Assembly (NCBI GenBank): GCA_913776195.1
Contig: CAJYMH010000006.1
Location: 1-64,000, forward strand
DNA from: an uncultured Caulobacter sp.
GTDB lineage: Bacteria > Pseudomonadota > Alphaproteobacteria > Caulobacterales > Caulobacteraceae
Reading direction: 5' to 3'
DNA length: 64,000 nucleotides
Shown here: positions 18,711 through 28,278 of the stretch, one piece after another
How positions within the stretch are numbered: the stretch's first letter is position 1
How the letters are laid out: every line of letters starts with the position of its first letter
Notes under the pieces: model-generated
Seen by the model: the letters and a program-made list of their open reading frames with translations, nothing else
Told to the model about the DNA's origin: nothing
The model's database searches: none
Position numbers and translations under genes: made by a program

Positions 18711-19478
18711 CTAAACCCCTGTCGTTTCCAAGCGATCCGAACTTCTGACAGGCGGAAGCCCGGCGGGCGCCGGCTGCAGGGCGCCGGGAACCAGCACATG
18801 CGCCCTGGCGCGCACGCCGCGCGGCTTCACGGCGAAGGTCTGCTTCACCGCCTCCATCAGGATGATGCCCGCGAATCCGGGCCACAGCCGCGCGCCAGCC
18901 TGTTCGAACCCCTCGGCCCAGCGCGAAAAGGTCGTCATCGGCGGCACGTACAGGGCGCGGGTGTAGCCGGTCGGCTCCAGCTCCGCCTCACGCAGCAGGC
19001 TCTCCAGCTGCAGGCGGGTGAAGGGGCGGCCGTGGCCGAAGGGGGTCTTCTCCGCATTGGCCCAGGCCCCGTTGCGCGCCGCCACGGCGACGATCACTCG
19101 CCCTGTGGGAGCGGTGACGCGGCCGATCTCGCACAGCAACTCCAGCGGATCGACGCTCTCCTCCAGGGCGTGGACCGCGAGAACCCGGTCGAACATGGCG
19201 TTGCGGAACGGCAGGTCGCCTTCCTCCACCAGCACCGAACGGTTGCGGCCATGGCGCGGCCAGACCTCGACCCCCTGGGCGGCCGGCATGGCGGCCAGAA
19301 CCCGGCGGGGGCGATGATCGAGGTATTGCAGAAACGGCGTGGGATAGCCGACGCCGAGCACGTCGAGCCCGGCGGCGTCGCCCCAGGCCTCGCTGACCTT
19401 GCGAGTCAGCATTTCGCGCGCGGCCTTCCCCAGGGGCGAGCCGTAGAAAGCGCGGAGTTCGAGCACATCGCGGCGCAT
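18711..19478 (-). CDS. SAM-dependent methyltransferase, divergent from gloB
   Basis: The 255-residue product has a class I methyltransferase fold: LDVLGVGYPTPFLQYL (motif I, somewhat degenerate), EEGDLPFRNAMFDRVLAVHALEESVDPLELLCEIGRVTAPTGRVIVAV (motifs II-V of the Methyltransf_11 type). A C-terminal Pro/Arg-rich tail follows. This gene and gloB are commonly divergent neighbours in alphaproteobacteria. The substrate is unknown. Start at 19478, 83 bases from the gloB start. Confidence 0.8.
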   Translation of the reverse strand: MRRDVLELRAFYGSPLGKAAREMLTRKVSEAWGDAAGLDVLGVGYPTPFLQYLDHRPRRVLAAMPAAQGVEVWPRHGRNRSVLVEEGDLPFRNAMFDRVLAVHALEESVDPLELLCEIGRVTAPTGRVIVAVAARNGAWANAEKTPFGHGRPFTRLQLESLLREAELEPTGYTRALYVPPMTTFSRWAEGFEQAGARLWPGFAGIILMEAVKQTFAVKPRGVRARAHVLVPGALQPAPAGLPPVRSSDRLETTGV

Positions 19479-19561
19479 AGACGTTCTATAGCGGAGTCGG
19501 AGGCGATAGCGTTACGTCCATTGGGCCGGCGCGCAAATCGCCATAGATCGAGGGAAGCCTC

Positions 19562-20287
19562 ATGACGATCACCATCCACCAGTTTCCCTGCTTGTCGGAC
19601 AACTACGGCTTCCTCGTGCGCGACCACGCCACGGGCAAGGTCGCGACCGTCGACACGCCGGACGCCGAAGCCATCCTGGCCGAGGCCGCCAAGCTGGGCT
19701 GGTCCGTCGACCTGATCCTCAACACCCACTGGCACCCAGACCACGCGGGCGGAAACGCGGCGATCAAGGCCGCGACCGGCGCCCAGATCGTCGGACCGAA
19801 CGAGGTGACCCGCATCGCCCCGCTCGACCGCCCTGTCGCTCACGGGGACACGATCATGCTGGGCGAGACCGCCTTCGCCGTCATCGACAGCGGCGGCCAT
19901 ACGCTTGGCCATATCGCCTATCATGACGCCGCCGACGGCGTGGCCTTCGTCGGCGACACCCTGTTCGCCCTGGGCTGCGGCCGGCTGTTCGAGGGCACGG
20001 CCGAGCAGATGTGGGACAGTCTTTCCCGCCTGACCGCCCTGCCCGACGACACGCAGGTCTATTGCGCCCACGAATACACCGCCTCCAACGCCCGCTTCGC
20101 TCTGTCTCTGGAGCATGACGCCGCCCTGGCGGCGCGCGCCGAGGCGGTCTTCGCCGCGCGAGAGCGCGGGGAGCCCACGGTCCCCACGACGATCGGCCTG
20201 GAAAAGACGACCAACCCCTTCCTGCTGGCCGGAGACGCCGAGCGTTTCGCGGCTGTGCGCGCGGCCAAGGACGCCTTCAAGGGATGA
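19562..20287 (+). CDS. gloB: Hydroxyacylglutathione hydrolase (glyoxalase II)
   Basis: This enzyme hydrolyses S-lactoylglutathione to lactate and glutathione in methylglyoxal detoxification. The 241-residue metallo-beta-lactamase-fold product contains THWHPDHAGGN (binuclear metal site), GGHTLGHIAYH, FVGDTLFALGCGRLFEG and CAHEYTASNARFALSLE, all hallmarks of GloB. Its stop overlaps the next start (ATGA). Confidence 0.95.
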   Translation: MTITIHQFPCLSDNYGFLVRDHATGKVATVDTPDAEAILAEAAKLGWSVDLILNTHWHPDHAGGNAAIKAATGAQIVGPNEVTRIAPLDRPVAHGDTIMLGETAFAVIDSGGHTLGHIAYHDAADGVAFVGDTLFALGCGRLFEGTAEQMWDSLSRLTALPDDTQVYCAHEYTASNARFALSLEHDAALAARAEAVFAARERGEPTVPTTIGLEKTTNPFLLAGDAERFAAVRAAKDAFKG

Positions 20288-20751
20288 GCCACCAGCCGGC
20301 GGACATCGTGCGCCTTCTGGACCTGCGCCCTTGGTCGGGCGGCTGGTGGAAGGAGATGGGCCGCTACGAGGACCCTTTCCGCATCCAGGGCCTTCTGCTG
20401 ATCCAGGCCGGCCGACCCGTCGACATGCTGATGGAGGCGGTCGAGGTGCTGAAGCTTAACAAGGGCGCCCCGGTCGCCGTCACCTTCACCTCCCCCGCAG
20501 GGGAGGTGTTCGGCTGCACTTTGAATGAAGATCAGCAAACGGCCGGACCTGCCGGATGGCGGCGGGAGATTCAGTGCCCTTCGGGATGGAGCCTGCTGAC
20601 CCGGACCTTGATGCCCGGCTATCCGTTGGACGAGCCCGCCGTCCCCGACGCCCAGGTCGAGCGGGAGCCGGAAACCGCCGTCAGCGCTCCTCGGCTGCGG
20701 CGGCGATCTTTTCGGACGACGGTCGCCCGGCCAGGCCGAGGTCGGGGGTGA
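20284..20751 (+). CDS. Uncharacterised protein coupled to gloB (possibly cupin/DUF985-like)
   Basis: The 155-residue frame starts inside the gloB stop codon (ATGA), a sign of translational coupling. The beginning (ADIVRLLDLRPWSGGWWKEMGRY) is reminiscent of the LxLxPHPEGGyyre start of DUF985 cupins, but the rest is too short and divergent for me to assign. The last 71 bases overlap the convergent gene at 20681-21457, and the Arg-rich C-terminal tail lies in that overlap. A perfect 9-bp inverted repeat (20487-20508) is inside the frame. Confidence 0.6.
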   Translation: MSHQPADIVRLLDLRPWSGGWWKEMGRYEDPFRIQGLLLIQAGRPVDMLMEAVEVLKLNKGAPVAVTFTSPAGEVFGCTLNEDQQTAGPAGWRREIQCPSGWSLLTRTLMPGYPLDEPAVPDAQVEREPETAVSAPRLRRRSFRTTVARPGRGRG

Positions 20752-21457
20752 CGGTGATACGCACCACGCCCTTCTTCAGGTGAGCGGAGGGCTTCTTGCC
20801 CTCATCGATCACCACCTTGTCGATCTTGGAGATCGCCTGCTTGCCGCCCGGACGGCGGACCAGCCGCGCCACCGCGTCGGCGGCTAGAGAGGCCGCATCA
20901 GCCGCCAGCGCCGAAGATTCGGCGGTGACGTCCGCCTCGAAAGAAATCAGCCGCTGGGCGGCGCGGCTGGCTTTGGCGCTGGCGGCGGCCAGGCGCTGCA
21001 GCACCGCGCTGGGACTTAGCGCCGGCAGTCGGATCGGTGCGACCTCGCCCGCCACCGCCGCGGCCGAACCGCCGGGCCGCTGCTGGGTGAAGACGATCAT
21101 ACCGCCCAGCTTGGTGGCCCGCAGGACCGGCTGCCCCAGGTCGTTCTTGTAGATGATGTCCCCGCGCGGCGCGGCGTGGGGCTCCAGGGCCCACACTTCG
21201 GACTGCCCCTCGAAGCGCAGCAGAGGACGGGACTGGCTGCGGTCGAAGACGAAGCGCTGACCGGTCTCGGACACATAGCGCGCGGCGGGCGGCGGCGGAG
21301 CGCGGCGCATCTCGTTACGGGAATTGTAGAGGGCTTCGCGCAGGCTTCCCGCCTGGGCGAGGACAGGCGAAGCGGCCGATAGCGCCGCCAGCACGCAAAG
21401 CGCGCCCGTCCCGTTGCGAACGGCGGCCCGGAAGATCGCCGATCTACGTCCTACCAT
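20681..21457 (-). CDS. Secreted protein of unknown function (DUF4908-like)
   Basis: The 258-residue product has an N-terminal signal peptide (hydrophobic core ALCVLAALSAASPVLAQA, residues 19-36) and a small beta-rich region RYVSETGQRFVFDRSQSRPLLRFEGQSEVWAL...GDIIYKNDLGQPVLRATKLGG. I recall this region from a Caulobacterales-specific family (DUF4908), but cannot check it. The C-terminal half is Ala-rich and probably helical. Its 3' end overlaps the convergent gene 20284-20751 by 71 bases. Confidence 0.7.
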   Translation of the reverse strand: MVGRRSAIFRAAVRNGTGALCVLAALSAASPVLAQAGSLREALYNSRNEMRRAPPPPAARYVSETGQRFVFDRSQSRPLLRFEGQSEVWALEPHAAPRGDIIYKNDLGQPVLRATKLGGMIVFTQQRPGGSAAAVAGEVAPIRLPALSPSAVLQRLAAASAKASRAAQRLISFEADVTAESSALAADAASLAADAVARLVRRPGGKQAISKIDKVVIDEGKKPSAHLKKGVVRITVTPDLGLAGRPSSEKIAAAAEER

Positions 21458-21553
21458 GTGTTAAGCAGATGCATCCCGACTGGGGCGGATTTTGGACGTG
21501 CCACGCCCCAGTCTTGACGCCTCATAGCGCCGCTATCAAGCGGCTCTCGCCGT

Positions 21554-22279
21554 TTAGGCGGCCATGTACTGACCGCCGTTGAGGGTGAGTGTCGCGCCGG
21601 TCACAAATCCCGCGCGCTCCCCGGACAGGAAAGACACCATGTCGGCGATCTCCTCGCCCTTGCCCAGGCGGCCGACAGGAATTCCGGCGATGATGCCCTG
21701 CAAGACGTTCTCCGGCACCGCCGCCACCATCTCGGTGTCGATGTAGCCGGGGCAGATGCAGTTCACGGTGATGCCCTTCTTGGCGTTCTCCAGGGCCAGC
21801 GCCTTGGTGAAGCCGATCAGGCCGGCCTTGGCCGCCGAATAGTTGGTCTGGCCGACCTGGCCCTTCTGGCCATTGATCGAGGAGATGTTGACGATCCGGC
21901 CCCAGCCGCGCTCGCGCATGCCTTCGATGACCTGACGGGTCATGTTGAAGGCGCTGTCCATGTTCACGCGGATGACCTCGGACCATTGGTCGTAGGTCAT
22001 CTTGTGGAAGAAGCCGTCGCGGGTGATGCCGGCGTTGTTGACCAGCACGTCCACCGGTCCGAGCTTGGACTCGACCTCGGCGATGGCGCGGGCGCAATCC
22101 TCGAACACGCCCACATTGCCCTTCACCACCGTCACGCCCAGTTCGGCGGCGCACTTGGCGGCGGCCTCCTCGTTACCGGAATAGCCGGCGGCCACTTCCA
22201 GGCCGTCGGCCTTCAGTCGCTCCACGATGGCGCGACCGATGCCGCGCGTTCCGCCTGTGACGAACGCTACTCTCGCCAT
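21554..22279 (-). CDS. phbB: Acetoacetyl-CoA reductase
   Basis: This NADPH-dependent SDR reduces acetoacetyl-CoA to (R)-3-hydroxybutyryl-CoA for polyhydroxybutyrate synthesis. The 241-residue product has the cofactor motif TGGTRGIGRAI, NNAGITRDGFFHKM and the catalytic YSAAK. TRDGFFHKM is characteristic of PhaB/PhbB rather than FabG. The start at 22279 has GGAGG upstream; the open frame extends 36 codons further without family similarity. It follows phaA by 59 bases. Confidence 0.95.
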   Translation of the reverse strand: MARVAFVTGGTRGIGRAIVERLKADGLEVAAGYSGNEEAAAKCAAELGVTVVKGNVGVFEDCARAIAEVESKLGPVDVLVNNAGITRDGFFHKMTYDQWSEVIRVNMDSAFNMTRQVIEGMRERGWGRIVNISSINGQKGQVGQTNYSAAKAGLIGFTKALALENAKKGITVNCICPGYIDTEMVAAVPENVLQGIIAGIPVGRLGKGEEIADMVSFLSGERAGFVTGATLTLNGGQYMAA

Positions 22280-22329
22280 GTACTTCCTCCCTCTGGATTT
22301 TATAGTTTTGGTTGTCGTCACGTCAGTTG

Positions 22330-23613
<1,284 letters not shown>

Positions 23614-23683
23614 TCACGCATCCATTTTCATCGACACACGCCTGTCGTCTGACCACTGGCGCACCCGGCGGCTATGCACGATA

Positions 23684-23694
23684 CTGCATCGCAG
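23684..23694. promoter_or_regulatory. Candidate PhaR operator (CTGC-N3-GCAG)
   Basis: CTGCATCGCAG matches the CTGC-N3-GCAG core reported for PhaR of Paracoccus and Rhodobacter. It lies 35 bases before the phaR start, in the phaA-phaR divergent region, which also holds a TGC-rich stretch near 23576-23590. It would allow PhaR to repress its own gene and possibly phaAB. Confidence 0.65.
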
Positions 23695-23728
23695 AACGGC
23701 CGCACGGGCCGCGCGCTTTGGGAACGAA

Positions 23729-24385
23729 ATGTCCGAGAACAACGAAGCCGCTGAAGGCAAGGCGAACGCCAAGTCCGGCGAACGCGTCGTCATCAAGAAG
23801 TACGCGAACCGCCGCCTCTACAACACGGCGTCAAGCTCCTACGTCACGCTGGAACACCTGGCGGAGATGGTGAAGGAGGGCGTGGACTTCGTCGTCTATG
23901 ACGCCAAGACCAACGAGGACATCACCCGTCCAGTCCTGACCCAGATCATCTTCGAGGAAGAGAGCAAGGGTCAGACCCTGCTGCCGATCCAGTTCCTGCG
24001 TCAGCTGATCGGCTTCTATGGCAACTCCATGCAGGCCTTCCTGCCGAGCTATCTGGAGCTGTCCCTGGAAAGCTTCGCCAAGCAGCAGGAGCGCATGCGC
24101 TCGCAGTTCGAGACCCTGACGCCGGGCGCGTTCTCGGCCAAGGGCTTCGCCGCCGGCGCCTATGAAGAACAGATCCGCCAGAACCTGGCCCTGTTCGATC
24201 GCGCCATGAAGATGTTTTCGCCCTTCGCCTTCACGCGCCCGGGCGAGGAGGAAGCCGCGCCGCGCGCCGCCGAACCCGCCGCCCCCGCGCCGCAGCCGGC
24301 CGCCGCCGACGAGTCCCTGGCGGACCTGAAGCGGCAGCTCGACGCCATGCAGCAGCAGATCGAGAAACTGGCCTCCAAGCCGTGA
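23729..24385 (+). CDS. phaR: Polyhydroxyalkanoate synthesis repressor PhaR
   Basis: PhaR binds DNA and PHB granules and represses phasin and PHB genes until polymer accumulates. The 218-residue product has the N-terminal PHB/PHA accumulation DNA-binding domain (VVIKKYANRRLYNTASSSYVTLEHLAEMV) followed by the PHB_acc domain (ILFEEE-like IIFEEESKGQTLLPIQFLRQLIGFYGNSMQ). The C-terminus is Ala/Pro-rich and ends in a short coiled-coil (LADLKRQLDAMQQQIEKL). The start at 23729 matches the family N-terminus; the longer frame overlaps phaA antisense. Confidence 0.94.
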   Translation: MSENNEAAEGKANAKSGERVVIKKYANRRLYNTASSSYVTLEHLAEMVKEGVDFVVYDAKTNEDITRPVLTQIIFEEESKGQTLLPIQFLRQLIGFYGNSMQAFLPSYLELSLESFAKQQERMRSQFETLTPGAFSAKGFAAGAYEEQIRQNLALFDRAMKMFSPFAFTRPGEEEAAPRAAEPAAPAPQPAAADESLADLKRQLDAMQQQIEKLASKP

Positions 24386-24425
24386 CCACGGCTTCTTAAC
24401 GAACGCCGGCCTAGGCTTTTCGTCG

Positions 24426-24755
24426 ATGACTGATCCGATCGACCCGACCCGTCGCCTGCCCGCCCCGCGCCGCGCCTTCCGCCGCGCGGTGGACGCGCGT
24501 GCGACGGACGGCCATCCCGGCGACGCGGAGCCGGAGGTCGAGACCGTCCATGTGAAGGAAGAGGTTGAGCCGGCGCCCCGCTCGGGCTTCACCGCCTTCG
24601 CCGCTCAGCTTCTGGGCCAGAACGGTCAGAAGCGCGGCCTGCGCGGCGGTCAGGAAACCCTGGACACCGCCCGCAGCACCTATCTGGGCGCTGAATGGTC
24701 CGGCGGGAACGACCGTCGCCGCAAGAGCGGACGAGGCAAGCAGACCGAGGTCTGA
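24426..24755 (+). CDS. Conserved small hypothetical protein downstream of phaR
   Basis: The 109-residue product is charged and low in complexity at both ends. It has a central segment FTAFAAQLLGQNGQKRGLRGG and the motif ARSTYLGAEWSG-NDRR, which resembles a Y-L-x-x-E-[YW]-S-G-x-x-DRR pattern I associate with small alphaproteobacterial proteins of unknown function. It follows phaR by 40 bases and may be co-transcribed. There is no signal peptide or membrane helix. Confidence 0.65.
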   Translation: MTDPIDPTRRLPAPRRAFRRAVDARATDGHPGDAEPEVETVHVKEEVEPAPRSGFTAFAAQLLGQNGQKRGLRGGQETLDTARSTYLGAEWSGGNDRRRKSGRGKQTEV

Positions 24756-24776
24756 CTGGCGCCCGTCTTGCTGATC

Positions 24777-24801
24777 GGGAACGAGCCCTGGAGCCGTTCC
24801 C
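24777..24801 (+). terminator. Weak terminator-like hairpin after the phaR transcript
   Basis: GGGAACG (24777-24783) and CGTTCCC (24795-24801) form a 7-bp stem with an 11-base loop, 22 bases after the hypothetical gene at 24426-24755. The downstream sequence is only mildly T-rich, so termination by this element alone is doubtful. Confidence 0.3.
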
Positions 24802-24897
24802 TTGTCCCTGCTGTCTTTCCGCCTGTTCGACGTCGCCTTCGTGGCCCTGATCTTCACGATCCTGACCTAGCGGTCGGCGCCCACCGGAAAATAACGC

Positions 24898-25632
24898 CTA
24901 CAGTTCGCTGACGCCGCCGGGCTGGCGGGCCCGAGACTGCAGCCACATCACCCCGATCAGGTCGGAGAACGAGGCCTTCAGCCGGCCGAAATTCGTGTAC
25001 TTCGACGCCCCGGTCTCGCGGGCCCGGTGATTCACCGGCTCGAACGCCGTCTCATAGCCTTCGCGCATCATCATCGCCGGCAGATAGCGGTGCAGGTGGT
25101 CGAAGTACGGCAGGCGCAGGAAGGCCTCGCGGCGGAACACCTTCAGGCCGCAGCCGGTGTCGGTGGCGTTGTCCTTCAGCAGCTTCTGGCGCACCCCATT
25201 GGCGAAGCGCGAGGCGTAGCGCTTGGACCAGCTGTCCTGACGCTTCACCCGCTCGCCGCCCACCAGGGCCAGGGTCTCCGGCCCGGCGGCCAGACGATCC
25301 ACCAGACGCGGCGCATCGGCCGGATCGTTCTGGCCGTCGCCGTCCAGGGTCACCACAATGGCGCCCCGCGCGCCCAACACGCCGGTGCGGACGGAACGGC
25401 TCTGCCCCGCGTTTTTGGCGTGGCTCAGCACCCGAAGCTGCGGAATCTCGCCCTTCAGGGCGGTCAGGCGCGCGGCGGTGTCGTCGCGGCTGGCGTCGTT
25501 GACGAAGACGATCTCGAAGTTGCGGCCGGCGAAGGCGGCGGCGATCTCGCGCGCCAGGGTCGGCGCGGCGCCGCTTTCGTCGAAGACCGGCACGACGATG
25601 GAGACGTCGGGGTTCGCGTTCTTTGCGTTCAT
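24898..25632 (-). CDS. GT2 glycosyltransferase, polyprenyl-phosphate sugar synthase type (DPM1/ArnC-like)
   Basis: The 244-residue soluble enzyme has the GT-A fold signature VSIVVPVFDESG, FVNDASRDDT, VTLDGDGQNDP (DxD-like metal site) and DTGCGLKVFRREAFLRLPYFDHLHRYLPAM, typical of dolichol-phosphate mannose synthase relatives without C-terminal membrane helices. It probably makes a polyprenyl-phosphate sugar. The divergent neighbour, an ArnT-like membrane transferase starting 76 bases away, is the likely user of that donor. Confidence 0.87.
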   Translation of the reverse strand: MNAKNANPDVSIVVPVFDESGAAPTLAREIAAAFAGRNFEIVFVNDASRDDTAARLTALKGEIPQLRVLSHAKNAGQSRSVRTGVLGARGAIVVTLDGDGQNDPADAPRLVDRLAAGPETLALVGGERVKRQDSWSKRYASRFANGVRQKLLKDNATDTGCGLKVFRREAFLRLPYFDHLHRYLPAMMMREGYETAFEPVNHRARETGASKYTNFGRLKASFSDLIGVMWLQSRARQPGGVSEL

Positions 25633-25708
25633 CCGCCCTCAATAGCCGAAAAGACCGCGCGGGGAAGGTTAAGGATCACCCTGCCGCGTTCATGCTATCA
25701 AACGCTCC

Positions 25709-27379
25709 ATGAGCCTCGAATCCCGTCTCGACGCCCTCAGCCGTGGCTGGCGCGCCCCTCTCTTCGCGGCGCTGATCGCCATGATCGCCGGCCTTCCCGG
25801 GCTGTTCGCCGTGCCGCCGCTGGATCGGGACGAGTCCCGCTTCGCCCAGGCCACCGCCCAGATGCTGGAGAGCGGCGACTATGTCGTCATCCGCTTCCAG
25901 GACCAGCCGCGCTTCAAGAAGCCGGTGGGGATCCACTGGATGCAGGCGCTCAGCGTCAAGGCCCTAACGGAGGTCGAGGATCGACAGATCTGGGCCTGGC
26001 GCGTCCCGTCCCTGCTCGGCGCCATGCTGGCCGCCGCCGCCTGCGCCTGGGGCGCGGGGGCGTTCTTCCGTCAGCGCACCGGCCTGATGGCCGGCGCGAT
26101 CCTGGGGACCGGCTTCCTGCTGTCGACCGAGGCGTTCATCGCCAAGACCGACGCCATGCTCTGCGGCCTGACGACCCTGTCGCTGGCGGCCCTGGCCCGG
26201 CTTTATTCGGCGGCCAATGGCGGTCCCGCGGCGGGCCGATGGACGCGGCTGTTCTTCTGGCTGGGCCTGTCCCTGGGCGTGCTGGTCAAGGGACCGGTCA
26301 GCCTGCTGGTGGTGATCTTGGCCTTGCTGGCTCTGTGTATCTGGGACCGCAAGGCCGCCTGGCTGAAGGGGCTGGGCTGGACCTGGGGCGCGGCGGTGTT
26401 CGTGCTGGTGGTCGCCCCCTGGGCCTGGGCCATCACAGTGGCCACCGACGGCGCCTTCTGGGGCACGGCGATCGGCGGCGACCTGGCGCCCAAGCTGGCC
26501 GGCGGCCATGAAAGCCACGGCGCCCCTCCCGGCTACCACACCCTGCTGTCCTTCTTGCTGACCTTCCCGTCGGCGCTCGTCCTCCCAGCCGCGCTCGCCC
26601 TGGGCTGGAAACGCCGCAATGAGCCCGGCGTACGCTTCGCCCTTTGCTGGCTGATCCCCACCTGGCTGATGTTCGAGCTGCTGCCGACCAAGCTGGCGCA
26701 CTACACCCTGCCGGCCCACGGCGCCCTGGCCTGGCTGATGGCCGCGTCGCTGGAGCAGCCGCTGGGCCGCATCAGCCGTTGGATCGGCGCCGTTCTGGGC
26801 GTGCTGGGCGGGGTCGTCTTCGCCGCCGCCAGCATCTACCTGATGTCGGAATACGGCGACGCCTCGGACGCGACGGCGACGGCCATAGCGGCGGGCCTGT
26901 TCCTGCTGGCCGGCGGCGTCGGGGCCTATCTGCTGGTCAACCGCGCCGCTGGGACCGCCGTCGTCACCGCCCTTGTCCTCGGCGTTCTGGCGCACAGCGC
27001 CTTCTTCGCCCTGCTCGCCCCGCGCCTGGAGCCGCTGTGGACGTCCAAGCGCGTGTCCGACGCCCTGCGTGAAGCCCGCATCGACCCGCGCGACGGCGTG
27101 ACGCCCGGCCCGGTCGAGGTCGCCGGCTACGCCGAGCCCAGCCTGGTCTTCGCCCTAGGCGCCCGCACGGGCCTGGGCGACGCCCCCAACGCCGCCCAGG
27201 CGGTGCTGGAAGGCCGCCCCGCCGTGGTCGAGTCCAAGCAGGACGCCGACTTCCGCGCCGCCCTGGCCCGTATCGGCCTGACCCCGCATCCGGTCGCGGT
27301 GGTTGACGGATTCAATTACTCCACCGGCGATCCCGTCCGCCTGACCCTCTATCGCGGCGAGCCGGAGATCGACAGATGA
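25709..27379 (+). CDS. ArnT/PMT-like membrane glycosyltransferase (GT39/GT83 type)
   Basis: The 556-residue protein has about a dozen membrane helices. The first periplasmic loop carries the hallmark PPLDRDESRFAQATAQMLESGDYV, where the Asp-Glu pair is catalytic in ArnT-type enzymes, and QDQPRFKKPVGIHWMQ, both typical of this superfamily. Such enzymes use undecaprenyl-phosphate sugars to modify lipid A or proteins in the periplasm. The stop overlaps the next gene start (ATGA). The acceptor is not predictable. Confidence 0.87.
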   Translation: MSLESRLDALSRGWRAPLFAALIAMIAGLPGLFAVPPLDRDESRFAQATAQMLESGDYVVIRFQDQPRFKKPVGIHWMQALSVKALTEVEDRQIWAWRVPSLLGAMLAAAACAWGAGAFFRQRTGLMAGAILGTGFLLSTEAFIAKTDAMLCGLTTLSLAALARLYSAANGGPAAGRWTRLFFWLGLSLGVLVKGPVSLLVVILALLALCIWDRKAAWLKGLGWTWGAAVFVLVVAPWAWAITVATDGAFWGTAIGGDLAPKLAGGHESHGAPPGYHTLLSFLLTFPSALVLPAALALGWKRRNEPGVRFALCWLIPTWLMFELLPTKLAHYTLPAHGALAWLMAASLEQPLGRISRWIGAVLGVLGGVVFAAASIYLMSEYGDASDATATAIAAGLFLLAGGVGAYLLVNRAAGTAVVTALVLGVLAHSAFFALLAPRLEPLWTSKRVSDALREARIDPRDGVTPGPVEVAGYAEPSLVFALGARTGLGDAPNAAQAVLEGRPAVVESKQDADFRAALARIGLTPHPVAVVDGFNYSTGDPVRLTLYRGEPEIDR

Positions 27380-28278
27380 GCCGCTTCATCCAGATCGTCG
27401 AGGTCGGCCCGCGCGACGGCCTGCAGAACGAGGCCGCCGTCCTCGAGCCGGAAGAGCGCGCCGTCTTCATCCAGCGGCTGGAAGCCGCCGGCGCCCGCCG
27501 CATCGAGACCGTCTCCTTCGTCAATCCGCGCCGCGTGCCGCAGATGGCGGGGGCCGAAGAGGTCATGGCCGCCCTGTCCGCCAATCCCGACGCCTCGCGC
27601 ATCGGCCTGGTCCTGAACCTGAAGGGATGGGAGCGCTGCGTCGCCGCAGGCTGCGACGAGGCCAATGTGGTGGTCTGCGCCTCCGACGGCTTCGGCATCC
27701 GTAACCAGGGCGCCTCGGTCAGCGAGCAGCTCCAAACCCTCGCCGCCGTGGTCGAGCATCGCAACGCCAACGGCGGACCGCCTTTGACTCTGACCATCTC
27801 CGTGGCCTTCGGCGATCCCTTCGACGGCGAGGTCAGCGACGATCAGGTGGCCGCCATCGCCGCCGAGGCCCACGCCCTGAAGATCGGCGAGATCGCCCTG
27901 GGCGACACCATCGGCGTGGCCGATCCCTGGACTGTCCGTCGTCGCATCGAGGCGGTCCGCAAGGCCGCACCTGACGCCCGCCTGCGCATGCACTTCCACG
28001 ACACCCGCAACACCGGCCTCGCCAACGCCTACGCCTCGGTCGAGGCGGGGATCGATGTCCTGGACGCCAGCGTCGGCGGACTGGGCGGCTGCCCCTTCGC
28101 CCCCGCCGCCACCGGCAACATCGGCACCGAGGATCTGGTCTACATGCTGGAGCGCGCCGGCTTCGACACCGGCTACGACCTCGACGCCCTGATCGCGACG
28201 GCGAAGGTCATGTCGGAGCGCCTGGGCAAGGCGCCCGCCTCATCCCTGGCTCGGGCCGGCGGTTTCCCGCCGCGCTAG
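27376..28278 (+). CDS. mvaB: Hydroxymethylglutaryl-CoA lyase
   Basis: This enzyme cleaves HMG-CoA to acetyl-CoA and acetoacetate, usually in leucine degradation. The 300-residue HMGL-like TIM barrel has EVGPRDGLQNE (metal and catalytic residues), the HFHDTRNTGLANAYASVEAG region and GGLGGCPFAPAATGNIGTEDLVYML with the conserved active-site Cys. It starts inside the stop of the ArnT-like gene, though the functions look unrelated. No other leucine pathway gene is adjacent. Its end overlaps the convergent AraC-type gene by 4 bases. Confidence 0.92.
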   Translation: MSRFIQIVEVGPRDGLQNEAAVLEPEERAVFIQRLEAAGARRIETVSFVNPRRVPQMAGAEEVMAALSANPDASRIGLVLNLKGWERCVAAGCDEANVVVCASDGFGIRNQGASVSEQLQTLAAVVEHRNANGGPPLTLTISVAFGDPFDGEVSDDQVAAIAAEAHALKIGEIALGDTIGVADPWTVRRRIEAVRKAAPDARLRMHFHDTRNTGLANAYASVEAGIDVLDASVGGLGGCPFAPAATGNIGTEDLVYMLERAGFDTGYDLDALIATAKVMSERLGKAPASSLARAGGFPPR

